Assembly: GCA_017965685.1 (NCBI GenBank)
Contig: JAGCPM010000204.1
Location: 1 to 6,524 of the forward strand
DNA from: Kiritimatiellia bacterium
GTDB lineage: Bacteria; Verrucomicrobiota; Kiritimatiellia; RFP12; UBA1067
Reading direction: 5' to 3'
Length of the DNA: 6,524 nt
In this document: piece after piece, positions 1 to 6,150 of the stretch
Layout: every line of letters starts with the position of its first letter
Numbering within the stretch: the first letter of the stretch is position 1
Program-made: the position numbers and the translations under genes
Notes under the pieces: generated by a model
What the model saw: the letters and a program-made list of their open reading frames with translations, nothing else
The model's database searches: none
Told to the model about the DNA's origin: nothing

Positions 1-368
1 TAGTCCAGACCGAGGTCGCGGAAAGATTGGCGGCCAAGGAAGGGTCGAAAACGAGGTCTTTGGCGGGAGTCTGGGCGCAGCTCGACTATGACGTTGCAAT
101 GGCGCGCAAGGTCTCGCAAGGGTGCTTCTGGCCGAGGCCGGAGGTTGGGTCGAGCGTTGTTGTGCTGACGCGGCATGATAGAAATGTTGCTGTTTCCGAG
201 GAAGAACGTGCGTTTTTCCGTAGATTGACGAAACGCGCGTTCGAGCACAGAAGAAAGCAACTTGGCAGCATATTCAGAGATTTGATACACTCTACGGCAA
301 GGGCCGAAGAACTTTCGGTTCAAAACTGGCTTGAAATAACGAAAGGACTAGTAAATGAAAACACCTGA
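1..368 (+). CDS. rsmA: 16S rRNA (adenine-N6,N6)-dimethyltransferase, partial (5' end outside window)
   Basis: This is the C-terminal part of RsmA/KsgA, which dimethylates two adjacent adenines in the 3'-terminal helix of 16S rRNA during small-subunit maturation, using S-adenosylmethionine. The frame is open from base 3 (VQTEVAERLAA), so the gene starts before the window. What is visible matches the end of the catalytic domain and the small helical C-terminal domain: VQTEVAERL, then an LAGVWAQLDYDV segment, then GCFWPRPEVGSSVVVL (the family's FxPxPxVxSAVV stretch), and finally RAFEHRRKQL, the usual FxxRRKxL helix. The methyltransferase SAM motifs lie upstream and cannot be seen. The TGA stop at 366-368 lies 14 bp inside the following hexokinase gene, which indicates co-transcription. 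Family assignment is by recognition of these motifs. Confidence 0.9.
   Translation, partial: VQTEVAERLAAKEGSKTRSLAGVWAQLDYDVAMARKVSQGCFWPRPEVGSSVVVLTRHDRNVAVSEEERAFFRRLTKRAFEHRRKQLGSIFRDLIHSTARAEELSVQNWLEITKGLVNENT
341..347 (+). promoter_or_regulatory. Ribosome binding site of the hexokinase gene
   Basis: GAAAGGA ends 7 bases before the ATG at 355. It supports that start even though the start lies inside the rsmA reading frame. Confidence 0.7.
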
Positions 369-1644
369 AGAGTTCCTGGAGGGTCATGGATTCACGCTTG
401 CGGGCGACATCGACAAGCAGTCGCTTATCGCCGCATTCGTGGATGAAATGGAGGCGGGACTGAAGGGCGAAAAATCGTCCCTGCTTATGGTTCCGACGTT
501 CGTCGGCACGAACGGCAAGGTCAAGGAAGGTGACAAGGCTGTCGTCCTTGACGCGGGCGGGACGAATTTCAGGGGCGCGATAGTATCTATCCCGCCGCAC
601 ATCGAGGAGCGCCAGAACCAGTCGATGCCCGGAATCAAGGGGCGTGTCGGCAAGGAAGAGTTCTACAATGCGTTCGCCGCCGAGGTGAAGCGTCTGGAAG
701 GCAAGGCCACGGTGCCGAAGATAGGATGGTGCTTCTCGTATCCTGCGGAGGCGACGCCCGCTCTGGACGCGAAGCTTTTGAGGTGGACCAAGGGCGTGGA
801 CGCGCCGGAGATCGTGGGCGACAAGGTCGGCGAGGAGCTTCTAAAGCGGCTCGGCGGCGGAGAGATTGCGATTGTGAACGACACCGTTGCGACGCTGCTC
901 GCGGCGAAGGCGATGGAAGGCGACAGGAGGTATTCCTCGTACATCGGCTTCATTCTCGGGACCGGCACGAATGCGGCGTACGTCGAGAAGAACAGGAACA
1001 TAGCCAAGCTTTCCGGCCTTGATCCAGACGGTTCGATGATCATCAACGCCGAGTCCGGCGCGTTCGACAAGATGGCGACGAGCGATTTCGACAAGGCGCT
1101 CGACGAGAAGACGAACAACAAGGGTCAGCAGATATTCGAGAAGCTCATAAGCGGCGCGTATCTCGGCACCATAGGCCTTGAGATATACAAGGCGGCGGCT
1201 AAGGAGGGCCTTTTCGGCGCGAAGACCGCTTCCGCGATCGCCGGGCTCGGCGCGCTTGAGACGATGGATTTCGACAACTTCACCGCGAAGTTCAAGAAGG
1301 AAGGACGCGACAACGTTCTCGACTCGATATTCGCCAATGCCGACGATGCGAGGATGGCGAGGCGGCTGGGGCTGCCGGTCTTCGAGAGGGCGGCGATGCT
1401 CACGGCGATACATCTGGCGGCGTTCGCTATAAAGTCCGGCGAAGGTCTGAGCGCGGACGAGCCGATAGCCATAAACGCGGACGGCTCGACATACTACAAG
1501 ACGAGGGCCATAGCATTCGGCGATACGGTCAAGGCTGCACTCGACGACATGCTCGTGATGCGCAGGAACGTACACTACGAAATCGTTCCGCAGGTGGACG
1601 ATGCGCCCATGGTCGGCGCCGCGATTGCCGCGATGATGAAGTGA
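355..1644 (+). CDS. Eukaryote-type hexokinase (glucokinase/hexokinase family)
   Basis: This gene encodes an ATP-dependent hexose kinase of 429 residues, the usual size of a single-unit (about 50 kDa) hexokinase; it should make glucose 6-phosphate or a related sugar phosphate in the cytoplasm. The fold signature is that of the eukaryotic hexokinase family rather than bacterial ROK or Glk glucokinases. Phosphate-1 loop LDAGGTNFRG is at residues 65-74, the sugar-binding segment GWCFSYPAE at 124-132, LLRWTKG at 141-147, catalytic Asp176 in VNDTVATLL, phosphate-2 loop LGTGTNAAYVE at 201-211, INAESGAF at 230-237, GQQIFEKLISGAYLG at 257-271 and the adenosine-site segment ADGSTYYK at 375-382. All key motifs look intact. 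The start overlaps the end of rsmA by 14 bp and its stop overlaps the possible GTG start of the next gene. Hexokinases of this type occur in some bacteria (treponemes, for example). Sugar specificity cannot be read from the sequence. Confidence 0.92.
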   Translation: MKTPEEFLEGHGFTLAGDIDKQSLIAAFVDEMEAGLKGEKSSLLMVPTFVGTNGKVKEGDKAVVLDAGGTNFRGAIVSIPPHIEERQNQSMPGIKGRVGKEEFYNAFAAEVKRLEGKATVPKIGWCFSYPAEATPALDAKLLRWTKGVDAPEIVGDKVGEELLKRLGGGEIAIVNDTVATLLAAKAMEGDRRYSSYIGFILGTGTNAAYVEKNRNIAKLSGLDPDGSMIINAESGAFDKMATSDFDKALDEKTNNKGQQIFEKLISGAYLGTIGLEIYKAAAKEGLFGAKTASAIAGLGALETMDFDNFTAKFKKEGRDNVLDSIFANADDARMARRLGLPVFERAAMLTAIHLAAFAIKSGEGLSADEPIAINADGSTYYKTRAIAFGDTVKAALDDMLVMRRNVHYEIVPQVDDAPMVGAAIAAMMK

Positions 1645-2573
1645 GCGACAGAAAGCGTGACGCGATGAAATCCCGTTTCCCGTTTTTCGCTTACGGTTTT
1701 CCGCTTCTCTTCGCGGCCGCGCTCTTTGCGCAGTTGGCGAAGGCGGTGGAAATGGACGGCATAGCGGCCACGGTCGGCAACGAGACCATTCTCAGAAGCG
1801 ACGTGTTCGGCGAGATGCGCCGGGCCGGAGCGGGCGAGGACGGATACGCTAGGACGCTATCTCGGCTGATCGACCGAAAGCTCATCCTCAAGGCTGCGGC
1901 GGAGTCGAAGATGACGCTGCAGGAGTGGGTCGTCGAAAACAGGATACGCGAGATAATCGACACCTCGTTCGACGGCGACAGGAACAAGCTCATAACCCTG
2001 CTCGGACAGCAGAAGGTGCCCTATCCGGAATGGCGCAAGCGGATACGCGACGACATGATCGTGGGCGCGATGCGGTGGAACATGATCGACAAGTACTGCG
2101 TTGCCTCGCCAGCCATGATGAAGGCCGAATTCGCCGCACATCCCGCGCGCTATGCCCTCGACGCAAAGACCACGGTCGCGGTCATACTTTTAAAGCCCTC
2201 GGACGTGCAGTTCAAAGAAGCCATATCCGAAGAGCTCAAGACGGGCGACTTCGGCGAGGCCGCCAGACGCTATTCGTCGGATACCCGCGCCGCGGACGGT
2301 GGGGTTTGGAAAGACGTGGATGCCAACGAGGTGTTCCGCCCAGAAATCGCGGACGCGATCGCACAGCTCGCTCCGGGAGAGCTTTCTGGATGGATTGATC
2401 TGGACGGCTGGAGCTTCCTCGTCAAGAAGATTGGCGATTCGGTGGCAAAGAACCGCACGTTCGCCGAAGCATACGACGACATCGAGGCGAACGTCAAGGA
2501 AGAACTCGCGAAGAAGGCTTATACGGAGTGGATGGATCGCCTTCGTTCGGAAACGTACATAAAGGTGTGGTGA
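1641..2573 (+). CDS. Secreted SurA/PpiC-like peptidyl-prolyl cis-trans isomerase
   Basis: This looks like a periplasmic parvulin-type foldase or chaperone of the SurA family, 310 residues from the GTG at 1641. The ATG at 1665 is a likely alternative start: it gives a textbook signal peptide beginning MKSRFPFF, with a hydrophobic core (PLLFAAALFAQ) and a probable cleavage after AKA near residue 35. Neither start has a strong ribosome binding site. The mature protein opens with MDGIAATVGNETILRSDV, typical of SurA N-terminal domains, followed by a charged helical region. A single parvulin domain then spans roughly residues 172-265 (AARRYSSDTRAADGGVWKDV, then LAPGELSGWIDLDGWSFLVKK). The tail WMDRLRSETYIKVW resembles the SurA C-terminal strand. 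E. coli SurA has two parvulin domains; only one is seen here. Isomerase activity is not certain because the domain is divergent. The 1641 GTG overlaps the hexokinase stop, and hisS follows 4 bp after the end. Confidence 0.82.
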   Translation: MSDRKRDAMKSRFPFFAYGFPLLFAAALFAQLAKAVEMDGIAATVGNETILRSDVFGEMRRAGAGEDGYARTLSRLIDRKLILKAAAESKMTLQEWVVENRIREIIDTSFDGDRNKLITLLGQQKVPYPEWRKRIRDDMIVGAMRWNMIDKYCVASPAMMKAEFAAHPARYALDAKTTVAVILLKPSDVQFKEAISEELKTGDFGEAARRYSSDTRAADGGVWKDVDANEVFRPEIADAIAQLAPGELSGWIDLDGWSFLVKKIGDSVAKNRTFAEAYDDIEANVKEELAKKAYTEWMDRLRSETYIKVW

Positions 2574-2577
2574 CGCG

Positions 2578-3825
2578 ATGGAAGAGAATGTCAGCGGGCA
2601 GGGGAAGATAAGTTTCGAACCGCCAAGAGGAATGCGGGACTTCTATCCCGCCGACATGGCGTGGCGTTCGCGCGTGTTCGACGCGTTCCGTGCGGCGGGC
2701 GAGGCTGCCGGCTTCGAGCAGTATGACGCGTGCGTCGTGGAGAACTACGAGCTCCTCGCGCGCAAGGCAGGCGAAGAGGTCGGCGAGCAGCTCTACCACT
2801 TCTACGACAAATCCGAGCGCCACATAGCGCTCAGGGCCGAGATGACGCCCACCCTCGCGCGCATGGTCGCGCAGAGGCAGAAGGAACGTTCGATGCCGCT
2901 TAAGTGGACCACGATTGCGCAGTGCTTCAGGTACGAGCGCATGACGAAGGACCGCAAGAGGGAGCATTACCAGTGGAATCTCGACATCATCGGCGAGGAT
3001 GGAATTCTCGCCGAGGTCGAGGTGCTTTCCGCCGCATGCGATGCGCTCAGCAGGATGGGGCTTTCGGACGGCGACTACAAGGTGCGGGTTTCCTCGCGCA
3101 AGTTCCTGGGCGAGCTTCTCGAACGCTCTGGAATCGCGCCGGATAGACACGCGCAGGTGTTCCTCGCGCTAGACAAGCGCGGCAAGATGCCCGACCAGGA
3201 AATCGCGGCGATGCTCAGGGAAGGCGGCCTTTCCGAGAGCGAGATCGCGGCAACCTTCGCGATAATGGAAACGAAAGATTTCTCCGCGTCGCCGGAACTC
3301 ACGGAACTCTTCCGCCTCGCGGAAGTCGCGGGAATCGCGGACCGCCTCGTCTTCGACATAGGAGTTATCAGAGGACTTAGCTACTACACCGGCATCGTCT
3401 TCGAGTGCTTCGACACGAAAGGCGAGTTTAGGGCGATATTCGGCGGAGGCAGGTACGACACCCTGCTGACGACGATAGGCGGCGAACCCACGAGCGCCGT
3501 AGGGCTGGGTTTCGGGGACGTGGTCGTGACTGAACTCCTCAAGGCGCGGCTCGGCGAAGACGCCGCCAGCGAGCCGAGGGGGATCGCGGTGGGCTTTATG
3601 ACGGAAGGCGAGCGCGATGCGGCCCTGAGACTTGCTACCGCGCTGCGCGCGAAGGGCTCGAGCGTGGATCTTTCGCTTAGGCCGCAGAAGCCGAAGAAGT
3701 TCTTCTCCCACGCCGAAAAAACGCGCGCCGCAAAGGCGGTGTTCCTCGGACCGGACGACCTGGCCGCAGGCAAGGCGAGAATGAAAGACATGCTGTCGCG
3801 CACGGAGGAGGAAATCTCCCTGTGA
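2578..3825 (+). CDS. hisS: Histidine-tRNA ligase, plastid-like subtype
   Basis: This gene encodes the class II synthetase that charges tRNA-His, 415 residues, a normal length. Visible landmarks are PPRGMRDFYPADM at residues 15-27 (motif 1 region), AEMTPTLARMV at 88-98, motif 2 CFRYERMTKDRKREHYQWNLDI at about 116-137, the histidine-binding segment IRGLSYYTGIVFE at 264-276, FGGGRYDTLL at 288-297 and motif 3 VGLGFGDVVVTELL at 308-321. The C-terminal anticodon-binding domain runs from about 334. The motif 2 wording (REHYQWN) and GFGD in motif 3, in place of the common GLERL-type ending, are features I associate with the plant organellar and some bacterial HisRS branch; this is from memory. The start is 4 bp after the upstream stop, with a weak AAAGGTG 10-11 bases before the ATG. 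The stop overlaps the GTG of the next gene. Confidence 0.95.
   Translation: MEENVSGQGKISFEPPRGMRDFYPADMAWRSRVFDAFRAAGEAAGFEQYDACVVENYELLARKAGEEVGEQLYHFYDKSERHIALRAEMTPTLARMVAQRQKERSMPLKWTTIAQCFRYERMTKDRKREHYQWNLDIIGEDGILAEVEVLSAACDALSRMGLSDGDYKVRVSSRKFLGELLERSGIAPDRHAQVFLALDKRGKMPDQEIAAMLREGGLSESEIAATFAIMETKDFSASPELTELFRLAEVAGIADRLVFDIGVIRGLSYYTGIVFECFDTKGEFRAIFGGGRYDTLLTTIGGEPTSAVGLGFGDVVVTELLKARLGEDAASEPRGIAVGFMTEGERDAALRLATALRAKGSSVDLSLRPQKPKKFFSHAEKTRAAKAVFLGPDDLAAGKARMKDMLSRTEEEISL
3804..3811 (+). promoter_or_regulatory. Ribosome binding site of the Sel1-repeat gene
   Basis: GGAGGAGG ends 10 bases before the GTG at 3822. This strong site inside the end of hisS decides the GTG start of the next gene. 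Confidence 0.75.
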
Positions 3826-4943
3826 GGAAGCGGCCCTCCGTCATTCTGGCCTCGCTCTTCATTTCCGCGCAGCTTTTCGCGGCGCCGAAGTTCGGCGTGT
3901 CGCAGGCTATTTTGAAGCTGCTGAACTCCAGGGCCGCCGGAAGTCCGCGCGATTTCGAGGAAGACGCGGAGATCGTCGCCAAAGACGCGGCGGAAGGCAA
4001 GAGCGTCCAGCAGTTCGTGCTGGCCGTCGTCTCCCGCGACGCGAACGTTCCGGAGGTCGCCAGGCTCGACGATGCGACACGCAAAAGGTATTTCGACCAG
4101 TCGCGCGACAAGATAAAGGAGATGGCAGAGAAGGGCAATGCGATGTCGCTTTATCTTCTCTCGCTGGAGACGAACGATCCTGCGCTGTTGAAACGCGCGG
4201 CGGAGGCGGGGAACGTCCAGGCCATGAACGCGTGGGGGACTTATGCGATGGAGCAGGCTTTCAACAGCGGCACCATGCTTCAGGAAGACGTGGAAAGAAT
4301 GGTCGGCAAAAGCTACGGGTACTTCAAGGCGGCGGCCGACCGCGGCGATGCGAACGGCCTGTACAACGTCGGGATGTGCCATCTTTGCGGCTGGGGAGTC
4401 GCGGAGAACAAGGAAAAGGCCTTCGAACATTTCAAGGCGGCGGCGATGCTCGGTCACGCCGGAGCGATAAACAACATTGGCGGATTCTACCGCGACGGGA
4501 TGGTCGTGGAGCAGGATTTCGCCATCGCGACAAAGTGGTTCAGGAAAAGCGCCAACCTCGGCAATCCCTACGGGCAGCTCAACTACGGCTTCGCTCTGCA
4601 GCGCGGCGAAGGGGTGGAACAGGACGACAAGAAGGCGTTCGCTATGTATCGGGCGGCCGCTGAAGGCGGCAGCGAGGAGGCCAAGAACGCTGTCGGAATG
4701 TGCTACTACAATGGCACGGGCGTCAAAAAGGACGAACACGAGGCGGTAAAGTGGTTCACGGCCGCAGCCAAGGACGGAGTAGCCGCGGCGATGGAAAATC
4801 TCTCGGAGTGCTATGATACCGGAGCGGGCGGACTCGAACGGGATCCGACACAGGCGATGGTTTGGAAGATACGCGCAAGGGCCGCGAACGGAGACAAGAA
4901 CGCGGCGACATGGCTCGCGCAGAACGGATACACTCCCAGATGA
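3822..4943 (+). CDS. Secreted Sel1-like repeat (SLR) protein
   Basis: This 373-residue protein starts at a GTG overlapping the hisS stop (GTGA), preceded by a strong ribosome binding site. The N-terminus has a clear signal peptide: MRKRP, a hydrophobic stretch VILASLFISAQLF, and a likely cleavage around AA/PKF near residues 20-22. Residues about 23-160 are helical and not clearly repeated. From about 163 there are at least five Sel1-type units of about 36 residues, recognisable by A..YFKAAADRGDANGLYNVGMC, AFEHFKAAAMLGHAGAINNIG, ATKWFRKSANLGNPYGQLNYG, AFAMYRAAAEGGSEEAKNAVG and AVKWFTAAAKDGVAAAMENLS. Sel1 repeats form TPR-like alpha-solenoids that bind other proteins; the binding partner is unknown here. 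The upstream envelope foldase gene is consistent with a periplasmic site of action. The stop overlaps the next start (ATGA). Confidence 0.9.
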   Translation: MRKRPSVILASLFISAQLFAAPKFGVSQAILKLLNSRAAGSPRDFEEDAEIVAKDAAEGKSVQQFVLAVVSRDANVPEVARLDDATRKRYFDQSRDKIKEMAEKGNAMSLYLLSLETNDPALLKRAAEAGNVQAMNAWGTYAMEQAFNSGTMLQEDVERMVGKSYGYFKAAADRGDANGLYNVGMCHLCGWGVAENKEKAFEHFKAAAMLGHAGAINNIGGFYRDGMVVEQDFAIATKWFRKSANLGNPYGQLNYGFALQRGEGVEQDDKKAFAMYRAAAEGGSEEAKNAVGMCYYNGTGVKKDEHEAVKWFTAAAKDGVAAAMENLSECYDTGAGGLERDPTQAMVWKIRARAANGDKNAATWLAQNGYTPR

Positions 4944-5380
4944 GACTGATGATGATAGGCGATGTGGTCGGCTCGCCCGGCCGCAGGATCCTGGCGCGCG
5001 AAATGCCGCGCCTAAGGAAGGAGCGCGGACTGGACGCGATAGTCGTCAACGCCGAGAATTGCGCCGGGGGTAGCGGCATCACCGCCGCACTCGCGCAGGA
5101 GATCCTTGCCGCCGGAGCGGACGCGATCACTCTCGGCGACCATACGTGGGGCCAGAAGGAGTTCGCATCGCAAATCGACAGGCTCGACCGCATAGTAAGA
5201 CCGGCGAATTTCCCGGACGAATGTCCCGGCAAGGGATGGCGGATAGTCGTGAAGCCGACGTGGAGTTTCGCCATCTTGAATCTCCAGGGCCGGATATTCA
5301 TGAATCCCTGTGAATGCCCGTTCGCCGCGCTCGACAGGGCGCTTGCCGAAATGCCGAAGAACCTACCGGTTTTCGTCGAC
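4940..5380 (+). pseudogene. ymdB: YmdB-type metallophosphoesterase, N-terminal 147 residues, cut at the contig join
   Basis: This is the beginning of a YmdB/TIGR00282-family metallophosphoesterase. The Bacillus YmdB has cyclic-nucleotide phosphodiesterase activity; the role here is unknown. The start chosen is the ATG at 4940, which overlaps the preceding stop (ATGA) and places the family's first strand, MRLMMIGDVVGSPGRR, at residue 1. An in-frame ATG at 4862 would only add a charged tail lying inside the Sel1 gene. Metal-site segments visible are GDVVG (residues 7-11), NAEN (37-40) and LGDHTW (65-70, with GDH where many members have GNH), followed by RPANFP and NLQGRIF. Homology runs to VFVD (residues 144-147). 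The family then continues with FHAEATSEK and over 100 further residues holding the GTHTH metal ligands, which are all missing. From 5381 the frame reads LHLIFFIRFF and on to a TAG at 5453-5455, which is only the complement of the tatD gene. The truncation is probably an assembly artefact, not true gene decay. Confidence 0.88.
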
Positions 5381-5388
5381 TTACATCT
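5375..5388. other. Probable chimeric junction between two genomes
   Basis: Base composition changes from GC-rich to strongly AT-rich within a few bases. The plus-strand ymdB homology ends at residue 147 (GAC, 5378-5380), and the minus-strand tatD homology ends at about codon GTA/AGT (5379-5384). Two unrelated genes in opposite orientation are therefore both cut here, and the genetic code needed differs on the two sides. The sequence GTCGAC sits at 5375-5380. There are no inverted repeats, target duplications or transposase or integrase genes at this point. The exact breakpoint is uncertain by several bases. Confidence 0.85.
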
Positions 5389-5486
5389 AATATTTTTCAT
5401 CAGATTTTTTCAAAATTTTCTAAATATTTTTTGTAATCTCAAAAAAGCTGATTAGTATTCAGATGTGTGTGAGCATCAATTATCAT
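5382..5486 (-). CDS. tatD: TatD-family metal-dependent hydrolase, N-terminal fragment, UGA read as glycine
   Basis: The minus strand from the ATG at 5486-5484 reads MIIDAHTHLNTNQLF-G-DYKKY, then LENFEKI-G-G-KILDV, where each isolated G is a TGA codon (5441-5439, 5402-5400 and 5399-5397). The opening MIIDAHTHLN is the TatD signature (MxIDxHxHL), whose two histidines bind the metal in the TIM-barrel active site. LENFEKIGGKILDV fits the first helix and second strand (family pattern ..AxxAGVxxIL.VG). TatD proteins are Mg-dependent nucleases or hydrolases of the cytoplasm. Only about 35 of roughly 250-260 residues are present, because the reading frame runs into the junction. Under the standard code the frame stops at codon 16, so ordinary gene prediction misses it. 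Reading TGA as Trp would give an implausible Trp-Trp pair. An AAGGA lies 2 bases before the ATG, closer than usual. Confidence 0.75.
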
Positions 5487-5520
5487 TTTCCTTTTTTATT
5501 GTGTAAATTTTATGGTGTGT

Positions 5521-5548
5521 ATTATAATTAACATTGGCTGAAAATCAA
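5521..5548 (-). promoter_or_regulatory. Sigma-70-like promoter of tatD
   Basis: On the minus strand TTGATT (5548-5543) and a perfect TATAAT (5526-5521) are separated by 16 bases. Transcription would start near 5514, giving a leader of about 28 bases before the tatD ATG. The surroundings are AT-rich, so chance matches are possible. Confidence 0.55.
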
Positions 5549-5562
5549 TCTAACAATAATTA

Positions 5563-5590
5563 TTGACTTTTAGTATAAAAATGATATAAT
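5563..5590 (+). promoter_or_regulatory. Sigma-70-like promoter of the plus-strand unknown gene
   Basis: TTGACT (5563-5568) and a perfect TATAAT (5585-5590) are separated by 16 bases. The predicted transcription start near 5597 lies about 18 bases before the TTG at 5615 and 36 bases before the ATG at 5633. Its -35 box is 14 bases from that of the opposite tatD promoter, so the two polymerase sites sit back to back. Confidence 0.62.
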
Positions 5591-5614
5591 AAAATATGAA
5601 AGTGAGAAATAAAG

Positions 5615-6112
5615 TTGAACATTAAATTTACAATGAATATGAAAGATCAGGATTTAAAAGCTCTTTTCGAGGAATACAATTCGTTGCCAAAGTCTCCACA
5701 ACGATCTGTACTTGGAAGGAGAATTCGAGCTGAGAAGAAGAGGCTCGTTGATGAGTGCAATTACGTGGATATTATTTATATCCTACGCTTTTTGGAAGAC
5801 TATGAGAAGGATAGACTCTTTATGGATTTGTTTGAGAATTGTCCATCATCATCGCTGTTCGTATTGGCTTTTGCTGGTTCAAAAATGAATAGCTATTCTC
5901 GTGCAAATGATATAGAAAAATTAAGGCATAAGTATGATGAGGAAGCTCTCAAAAGAGATGTTGTATCTACGTTTGATTCTATGCTTTGTAGTTTTATTTC
6001 ATCACATGGATCAAAGGAAGATCTTGTTTACGTTAAGCAGCTTACTGATGGAGCAACGTGGCTTAAGAGTCACGAGAGATCTGCTCAAGGTCTTCTCTGA
6101 AAAAATCTATAG
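5615..6112 (+). CDS. Unrecognised helical protein, about 161-165 residues
   Basis: I do not recognise this protein. The reading frame is long, is preceded by a good promoter and is followed by an intrinsic terminator, so it is probably a real gene. The start is uncertain: TTG at 5615 with a weak GTGAG 8 bases upstream, or ATG at 5633 or 5639 (MNMKDQDL), none with a good ribosome binding site. The product is charged and apparently mostly helical (DLKALFEEYN, RRIRAEKKRLVDEC, IYILRFLEDYEKDRLFMDLF), with no signal peptide and only a mild hydrophobic stretch (SSSLFVLAFAG). With UGA as stop it ends at 6100 after AQGLL. With UGA as glycine, as its neighbours require, it ends GLLGKNL at the TAG of 6110-6112. 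Its five other glycines all use GGN codons, and its composition is less AT-rich than its surroundings, unlike the neighbouring tatD and ackA fragments. That may mean a recently acquired gene, or simply chance. Confidence 0.6.
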
Positions 6113-6145
6113 GAACTGGAAATTTCTCTTTCAGTTCCTTTTTTT
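6111..6145 (+). terminator. Intrinsic terminator of the plus-strand unknown gene
   Basis: AGGAACTG-G-AAA (6111-6122, one bulged G) pairs with TTTCAGTTCCT (6129-6139) around the loop TTTCTC, followed by a run of T to 6145. It begins 10 bases after the TGA at 6098-6100, and the TAG stop used under table 25 overlaps its first two bases. Confidence 0.8.
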
Positions 6146-6150
6146 GTAAT

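Noticed and set aside
841..1575. A 244-codon minus-strand open frame inside the hexokinase gene
   Set aside because: Arginine-rich, low-complexity translation opposite an intact enzyme gene; a by-product of codon bias.
3384..4739. A 451-codon open frame on the minus strand across hisS and the Sel1 gene
   Set aside because: It is antisense to two well-recognised genes, shows no family motifs, and such long open antisense frames are common in GC-rich DNA.
4862..4939. Upstream in-frame ATG extending ymdB by 26 residues
   Set aside because: The extension is charged, lies in the Sel1 gene and has no counterpart in the family; the ATG at 4940 overlaps the stop and starts directly with the conserved first strand.
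5381..5455. The 24-residue tail LHLIFFIRFF... as a true C-terminus of ymdB, perhaps a membrane anchor
   Set aside because: It is the complement of the tatD coding sequence in AT-rich DNA; its hydrophobic look comes from T-rich codons.
5934..6149. A 71-codon plus-strand frame overlapping the unknown gene
   Set aside because: It lies in another frame of a better-supported gene and runs through the terminator hairpin.
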